Positions 5,736 to 9,714 of a stretch of DNA of 9,714 nucleotides are shown piece after piece. The notes beneath the pieces are model-generated. The model did no database searches. It was given only the letters and a program-made list of their open reading frames with translations, and was not told the origin of the DNA. This stretch comes from Deltaproteobacteria bacterium. Its GTDB lineage: Bacteria; Desulfobacterota; Desulfobacteria; Desulfobacterales; SG8-13. Numbering within the stretch: position 1 is the stretch's first letter; each line of letters starts with the position of its first letter. Made by a program: the position numbers and the translations under genes. The stretch lies in NCBI GenBank assembly GCA_030670715.1, contig DAOVBC010000064.1, positions 1 to 9,714 on the forward strand. Reading direction: 5' to 3'.

Positions 5736-8267
5736 TCATCTGCCGCAACACTTTTTATATTTCTTGCCGCTGCCGCAAGGGCACGGCGCATTTCTGCCGA
5801 TTTTTTTACCGTCCCGTTTGGCCGGTTTTTTCTTGGCCGGTGCTGCCCCGTCGCCGCCGGAAAAGACGAGTTTTTGCTCTTTCGGCTGTCGGAAATCATC
5901 CAGTTTTTCGGGCTCGGCAATCTGAATTCTGAAAAGGATCCCCAGGGTCTCTTCCTTTACCCTGTATATCATATCCTGAAACATCTCAAAGCCTTCTTTT
6001 TTATAAACAAGCAACGGATTTTGCTGGGCGTAACCACGGAGCCCGATGCCTTCCTTGAGATGGTCCATGGATAGTAGATGATCCTTCCAGAGGTTATCAA
6101 CGGTCTGAAGCATAACGATACGCTCCAGTTGCCTGCATTCGTCGGCACCGATGGCAGCTTCCCGCTGGTCATACACCTGTATGGCGGCTTTATAAATTAA
6201 CTGGGCCAGGCCCTCCCGGGTTAACCCGTCCAGGGTATCGTCATCAAAGGAATTTAAACGGAAATTGAATTGTTTGTATACCGCTTTGTTGAGCCCTTTA
6301 AAATCCCATTCTTCCGGATGGACTTTTTCGTCCCCAAAAGGGGCGGCAATCTCTTCGGCCTTTTCGCTGATCAATTCATCGATAACAGGCTTGAGACTCT
6401 TTCCGCTCAGTGTTTCGCGCCTCTGCCGGTAAATAACTTCCCGTTGCTGATTCATGACATCATCATATTCAAGCAGCTGTTTGCGGATGTCAAAATTGTG
6501 GGCCTCCACCTTTGACTGGGCATTCTCAATGGCCCTGCTGATCAGGTTGTGTTCGATCGGTTCACCCTCTTGCATCCCCAGTTTCTCCATTATTCCCGTC
6601 ATGCGCTCGCCACCGAATATGCGCAGCAGGTCATCCTCCAATGCCAGATAAAATCGGGAGGAGCCCGGATCCCCCTGTCGGCCTGACCGGCCTCGCAGCT
6701 GATTGTCAATGCGTCGGCTCTCATGTCGTTCCGTTCCGAGGATGTGTAGCCCGCCCCGATCGGTTACACCCTCACCCAGTACAATGTCAGTCCCCCTTCC
6801 GGCCATGTTGGTTGATATCGTCACAGCGCCTTTCTGGCCGGCCATTGAAATGATTTCAGCTTCTTTTTCGTGGTTTTTGGCATTGAGTACCGAATGCGGG
6901 ATCCCCCTTTTTTTCAATTTTTTGCTGAGATTCTCGGATACGTCTACCGAGATCGTGCCTACCAGGACCGGTTGGCCCTTTGCATGCAGCTCGGTGATCT
7001 CATCCATCACGGCTTCAAATTTTTCCCGTCGTGTTTTGTAGATCACATCCGGGTTGTCGGTTCGAATCATGGGCATATTGGTCGGAATTACCGCAACGTC
7101 CAGGTCGTAGATCTTTTTAAACTCGGTGGCCTCGGTGTCGGCCGTACCGGTCATGCCGGCCAGCTTATCATACATTCTGAAATAATTTTGGAAGGTCACC
7201 GTGGCAAGCGTCTGGTTTTCATTTTCGATTTTAACGTTTTCCTTGGCCTCCAGCGCCTGGTGCAGCCCTTCGCTGTAACGGCGCCCCGGCATGAGTCTGC
7301 CGGTAAACTCGTCAACAATGATGACCTCGCCGTGTTTGACGATATAATCGACATCGCGTTTAAAAAGCGTGTGGGCTTTTAAGGCCTGATTGATATGATG
7401 AAGCAGTTCGATGTAGCGGGGGTCATACAGGTTATTGACATCGAGGATTTTTTCGGCTCTGGCAACGCCGTCTTCGGTCAAAATCGCCGTCCGGGCTTTT
7501 TCATCAATGGTATAATCCCTGTCTTTAACCAATCGCGGAATAATGCCGTTAACCTGGTAATAAAGATGGGTCGATTTTTCCGCCGGGCCGGAAATGATCA
7601 AAGGCGTTCTGGCTTCGTCAACTAAAATACTATCCACCTCATCCACAATCGCAAAATTCAGTTCATGCTGGACAAGCGAGTCCCGGTCAAACTTCATGTT
7701 ATCCCGCAAGTAATCAAATCCGAACTCGTTGTTGGTTCCATAGGTAATATCCGAACGGTAAGCGGCATCACGTTCGCTATCGTCCAAACCATGGATAATG
7801 GTGCCGACGGACAGTCCCAAAAATTTATAAATATGCCCCATCCATTCGTTGTCACGCTTTGCCAGATAATCATTCACCGTAATAATGTGAACACCCTTTC
7901 CGGTGAGGGCGTTCAGGTAGGCCGGCAGGGTGGCTGCCAGGGTTTTTCCTTCTCCGGTTTTCATCTCGGCAATTTTTCCCTGGTGCAGCACAATTCCACC
8001 AACGAGTTGGACATCAAAATGGCGCATATTGAGCGCTCTGACCGAGGCTTCCCTGACGGTGGCAAATGCTTCAGGGAGCAAATCTTCGATAGATTCGCCT
8101 TTTTCAAGCCGTTCGCGAAACAGTTGCGTCTGAGACCTGAGCCGGTCATCGCTCATAGATTGAACATCGGGCTCCAGGGCATTGATCCGCTCAACGAGGG
8201 GCTGCAGCTTTTTTAATTCCCGTTCGTTTTTGCTGCCGAAAACCTTGGTTAAAAAGCTTGCGATCAT
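5736..8267 (-). CDS. secA: Preprotein translocase subunit SecA
   Basis: ATPase motor that pushes unfolded preproteins through SecYEG at the inner membrane. It has 843 residues, complete at both ends. Visible parts are Walker A MKTGEGKT (102-109), the DEAD-type Walker B DEVDSILVDEAR (209-220), GMTGTADTEA (371-380), STNMAGRGTDI (485-495), and GRSGRQGDPGSSRFYLALEDDLLRIF (526-551) with the arginine-finger region. The helical scaffold and two-helix-finger region follow, with WKDHLLSMDHLKEGIGLRGYAQ (727-748). The lysine-rich tail ends in the zinc-binding motif C829-x-C831-x8-C840-C841, which in other bacteria binds zinc and contacts SecB and phospholipid. The ATG at 8267 is preceded by AAGGGAGG (8280-8287) at a 12-base spacing. 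It is divergent from the capA-like gene and has its own promoter. Confidence 0.98.
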   Translation of the reverse strand: MIASFLTKVFGSKNERELKKLQPLVERINALEPDVQSMSDDRLRSQTQLFRERLEKGESIEDLLPEAFATVREASVRALNMRHFDVQLVGGIVLHQGKIAEMKTGEGKTLAATLPAYLNALTGKGVHIITVNDYLAKRDNEWMGHIYKFLGLSVGTIIHGLDDSERDAAYRSDITYGTNNEFGFDYLRDNMKFDRDSLVQHELNFAIVDEVDSILVDEARTPLIISGPAEKSTHLYYQVNGIIPRLVKDRDYTIDEKARTAILTEDGVARAEKILDVNNLYDPRYIELLHHINQALKAHTLFKRDVDYIVKHGEVIIVDEFTGRLMPGRRYSEGLHQALEAKENVKIENENQTLATVTFQNYFRMYDKLAGMTGTADTEATEFKKIYDLDVAVIPTNMPMIRTDNPDVIYKTRREKFEAVMDEITELHAKGQPVLVGTISVDVSENLSKKLKKRGIPHSVLNAKNHEKEAEIISMAGQKGAVTISTNMAGRGTDIVLGEGVTDRGGLHILGTERHESRRIDNQLRGRSGRQGDPGSSRFYLALEDDLLRIFGGERMTGIMEKLGMQEGEPIEHNLISRAIENAQSKVEAHNFDIRKQLLEYDDVMNQQREVIYRQRRETLSGKSLKPVIDELISEKAEEIAAPFGDEKVHPEEWDFKGLNKAVYKQFNFRLNSFDDDTLDGLTREGLAQLIYKAAIQVYDQREAAIGADECRQLERIVMLQTVDNLWKDHLLSMDHLKEGIGLRGYAQQNPLLVYKKEGFEMFQDMIYRVKEETLGILFRIQIAEPEKLDDFRQPKEQKLVFSGGDGAAPAKKKPAKRDGKKIGRNAPCPCGSGKKYKKCCGR

Positions 8268-8279
8268 TGTTCAAAAAAT

Positions 8280-8287
8280 CCTCCCTT
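8280..8287 (-). promoter_or_regulatory. Shine-Dalgarno of secA
   Basis: AAGGGAGG on the minus strand, 12 bases ahead of the ATG at 8267. It is strong in sequence but rather distant, and it confirms the chosen start. Confidence 0.6.
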
Positions 8288-8319
8288 ATCCGTGCTCATC
8301 AAAAGACAAGATTATTTAA

Positions 8320-8347
8320 ATTATAACATAACCAGAAAACTGCTCAA
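8320..8347 (-). promoter_or_regulatory. Candidate sigma-70 promoter of secA
   Basis: On the minus strand, TTGAGC (8347-8342) is followed after 16 bases by a perfect TATAAT (8325-8320). A TG one base before the -10 box makes it an extended -10 (TGTTATAAT). The predicted transcript start near 8312 gives a leader of about 45 bases before secA. Confidence 0.6.
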
Positions 8348-8370
8348 CACATAATTTGAACATAAAATAA

Positions 8371-8399
8371 TCGACAACATACCGACATACTATTATACT
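8371..8399 (+). promoter_or_regulatory. Candidate sigma-70 promoter of the capA-like gene
   Basis: TCGACA (8371-8376) and TATACT (8394-8399) are separated by 17 bases. Each is one base off the consensus. The start of transcription would fall near 8406, about 24 bases before the ATG, leaving room for the Shine-Dalgarno AGGGGG at 8417-8422. It stands back to back with the secA promoter. Confidence 0.55.
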
Positions 8400-8429
8400 A
8401 AATATATCTATTTTCCAGGGGGATGTAAA

Positions 8430-9485
8430 ATGAATATGATAAAACTTATCATGATATTAATTTTGCTTACAGTCTATCCTGTTGTGCCCACCGAATCAAA
8501 ACAAATTGCGGTATTAACACTAATCGGTGTCGGCGATATCATGATGGGTACCGATTATCCTGACAAATACCGGATCCTTCCGCCGGACAACGGCAGGCAT
8601 CTGTTTAAGCACGTAAAAAGAATATTAAAACGGGGCGATATCGTATTCGGCAACCTCGAGCAGGTTTTAATCGACAGCGGTGAGAGCGTTAAGGATATTG
8701 AAAGACCGAATACGTGGGCGTTTAGAACTCCGGTATCCTACGCATATAATTTGAAAAATGCTCATTTTAATGTAATGAGCGTCAGCAATAACCACGCCTG
8801 GGATTTTGGCGAATCAGGAATTGCCAGTACGCTGCAGGCTCTCGATTCCGCAGGTATTAAACATGCCGGTCCCAAGGGTGATGTTGCCGAACTCCTCATC
8901 CGGGGAATCCGTGTCGGTCTGATCGCGTTTTCAACCAATGATCTCGGATACAACCTGCGAAATCTCGAGGAAGCCAAGCGCATCTCCAAGAAATTATCAG
9001 AACAGTATGATATTTTAATTGTCTCCTTTCACGGCGGAACAGAGGGTTTAAAGGCACTTCACACAAAAAATGCTGAAGAATATCTGGGAAGTGAGTCCAG
9101 AGGAAACGTTGTGCGTTTTGCCCACACGGTCATTGATCAGGGCGCCGATCTTGTGATAGGGCATGGCCCCCACGTGCCCCGGGCCCTTGAACTCTACAAT
9201 GACAAATTAATCGCCTACTCTTTGGGTAACTTCTGTACCTATGGCATTATCTCTATAAAACAAGAAAAAGGCATCGCCCCTATTCTTAAAGTCAGCCTGG
9301 ATAAAAACGGCGATTTCGTCAGGGGAAAAATTTATTCATTCAAGCAGAAATATCCGGGATTTCCTTTACCGGACAAGAAAAAAAGCGCAGTCAGGTTGAT
9401 GAAGCGGCTGAGTGAATTGGATTTTCCGGGCAGTAAAATTAGGATAGATGATCACGGAAACTTCAGCCGTCTGGAAACCAATTGA
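8430..9485 (+). CDS. CapA-family (PGA_cap) metallophosphatase-like protein
   Basis: Protein of 351 residues related to CapA/PgsA of poly-gamma-glutamate capsule systems, which have a calcineurin-like metallophosphatase fold. A hydrophobic N-terminal segment (about 4-20) suggests export or membrane anchoring. Conserved positions are LIGVGDIMMG (D36), FGNLEQ (73-78), SNNHAWDFG (119-127, with N121 and H122), SFHGG (H201), GHGPHVPRALE (H245, H248) and SLGNF (264-268), so the putative metal site looks intact. The ATG at 8430 follows AGGGGG (8417-8422) at a good spacing. No capB, capC or capD-like neighbour is present, so a role in capsule synthesis is not supported. Many stand-alone members of this family have no known function. 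The gene stops 9 bases before the convergent M23 gene and runs opposite to every other gene in the window. Confidence 0.88.
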   Translation: MNMIKLIMILILLTVYPVVPTESKQIAVLTLIGVGDIMMGTDYPDKYRILPPDNGRHLFKHVKRILKRGDIVFGNLEQVLIDSGESVKDIERPNTWAFRTPVSYAYNLKNAHFNVMSVSNNHAWDFGESGIASTLQALDSAGIKHAGPKGDVAELLIRGIRVGLIAFSTNDLGYNLRNLEEAKRISKKLSEQYDILIVSFHGGTEGLKALHTKNAEEYLGSESRGNVVRFAHTVIDQGADLVIGHGPHVPRALELYNDKLIAYSLGNFCTYGIISIKQEKGIAPILKVSLDKNGDFVRGKIYSFKQKYPGFPLPDKKKSAVRLMKRLSELDFPGSKIRIDDHGNFSRLETN

Positions 9486-9494
9486 AGTCACACA

Positions 9495-9714
9495 TTAATC
9501 GAGGATATATTTTTCGGGATTGACAGGAAGACCGTTGAGGTGAACCTCGTAGTGAACATGCGGCCCCGTGCTTCTGCCGGTGTTGCCCATCAAGGCAATG
9601 GTATCGCCTCTTTTGACGGCATCTCCCCGTTTCACTAAAAATTTGTGGCAGTGTCCAAAACGGGTAACCATACCGTGGCCGTGGTCGATGACAACCATGG
9701 TGCCCAAGCTGCCT
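9495..9714 (-). CDS. M23-family metallopeptidase, C-terminal part (cut by window edge)
   Basis: Last 72 residues of a LytM/M23 peptidase domain. It reads VVIDHGHGMVTRFGHCHKF, then VKRGDAVKRGDTIALMGNTGRSTGPHVHYEV and the end NPEKYILD. The HxH of PHVHYEV and the histidine in RFGH match the zinc site and active-site region of the family. These enzymes cleave peptidoglycan cross-bridges or serve as inactive activators of amidases in the periplasm. The frame stays open to the right edge. The apparent first codon at 9707 is an internal TTG, not a start. The N-terminal part is outside the window, so localisation and activity cannot be judged. Confidence 0.9.
   Translation of the reverse strand, partial: GSLGTMVVIDHGHGMVTRFGHCHKFLVKRGDAVKRGDTIALMGNTGRSTGPHVHYEVHLNGLPVNPEKYILD

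Noticed and set aside
6641..8216. Several plus-strand open frames of 70 to 183 codons
   Set aside because: All are antisense to the intact secA gene and have no recognisable domains.
1..9714. CRISPR array, tRNA, rRNA, integrase or transposase gene
   Set aside because: No regularly spaced identical repeats, no tRNA-like cloverleaf and no recombinase motifs were seen on either strand.

Overview
The window looks like ordinary chromosome from a Gram-negative bacterium, most likely a deltaproteobacterium of the sulfate-reducer type (Desulfobacterota, perhaps Desulfobacterales). This placement is inferred from protein character (a SecA of 843 residues with a zinc-binding tail, a ClpS/ClpA pair and a short Aat) and from intergenic gaps packed with short AT-rich and GC-rich repeats. 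No search was run.

Layout from left to right: repeat-rich DNA without a gene (1-309); hemW (minus); a repeat-rich gap (1498-1860) that ends in a remnant of a HIT-family gene (1861-1947); aat (minus); a gap of about 390 bases with a palindromic, MITE-like repeat and a possible clpA terminator; the clpS-clpA operon (minus, 3 bases apart); secA (minus); a divergent promoter region (8268-8429); a capA-like gene (plus); and the C-terminal end of an M23 peptidase gene (minus), cut by the right edge.

The clearest functional theme is the bacterial N-degron (N-end rule) pathway. Aat adds Leu or Phe to the N-terminus of substrate proteins, ClpS recognises such N-termini, and ClpA unfolds the substrate and passes it to ClpP. 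ClpP itself is not in the window. SecA is the ATPase motor of protein export. HemW is a radical-SAM, heme-binding protein. The CapA-like protein and the M23 peptidase are envelope proteins.

Several starts were moved from the longest open frame. The apparent first codons of hemW, aat and clpS are TTG. For clpS that TTG lies in the Shine-Dalgarno sequence of the true ATG. No undescribed multi-gene system was found. The observations most worth checking are the hinT-like remnant behind aat, the recurrent GACAAGC motif around aat, and the compact inverted-repeat element between aat and clpA.
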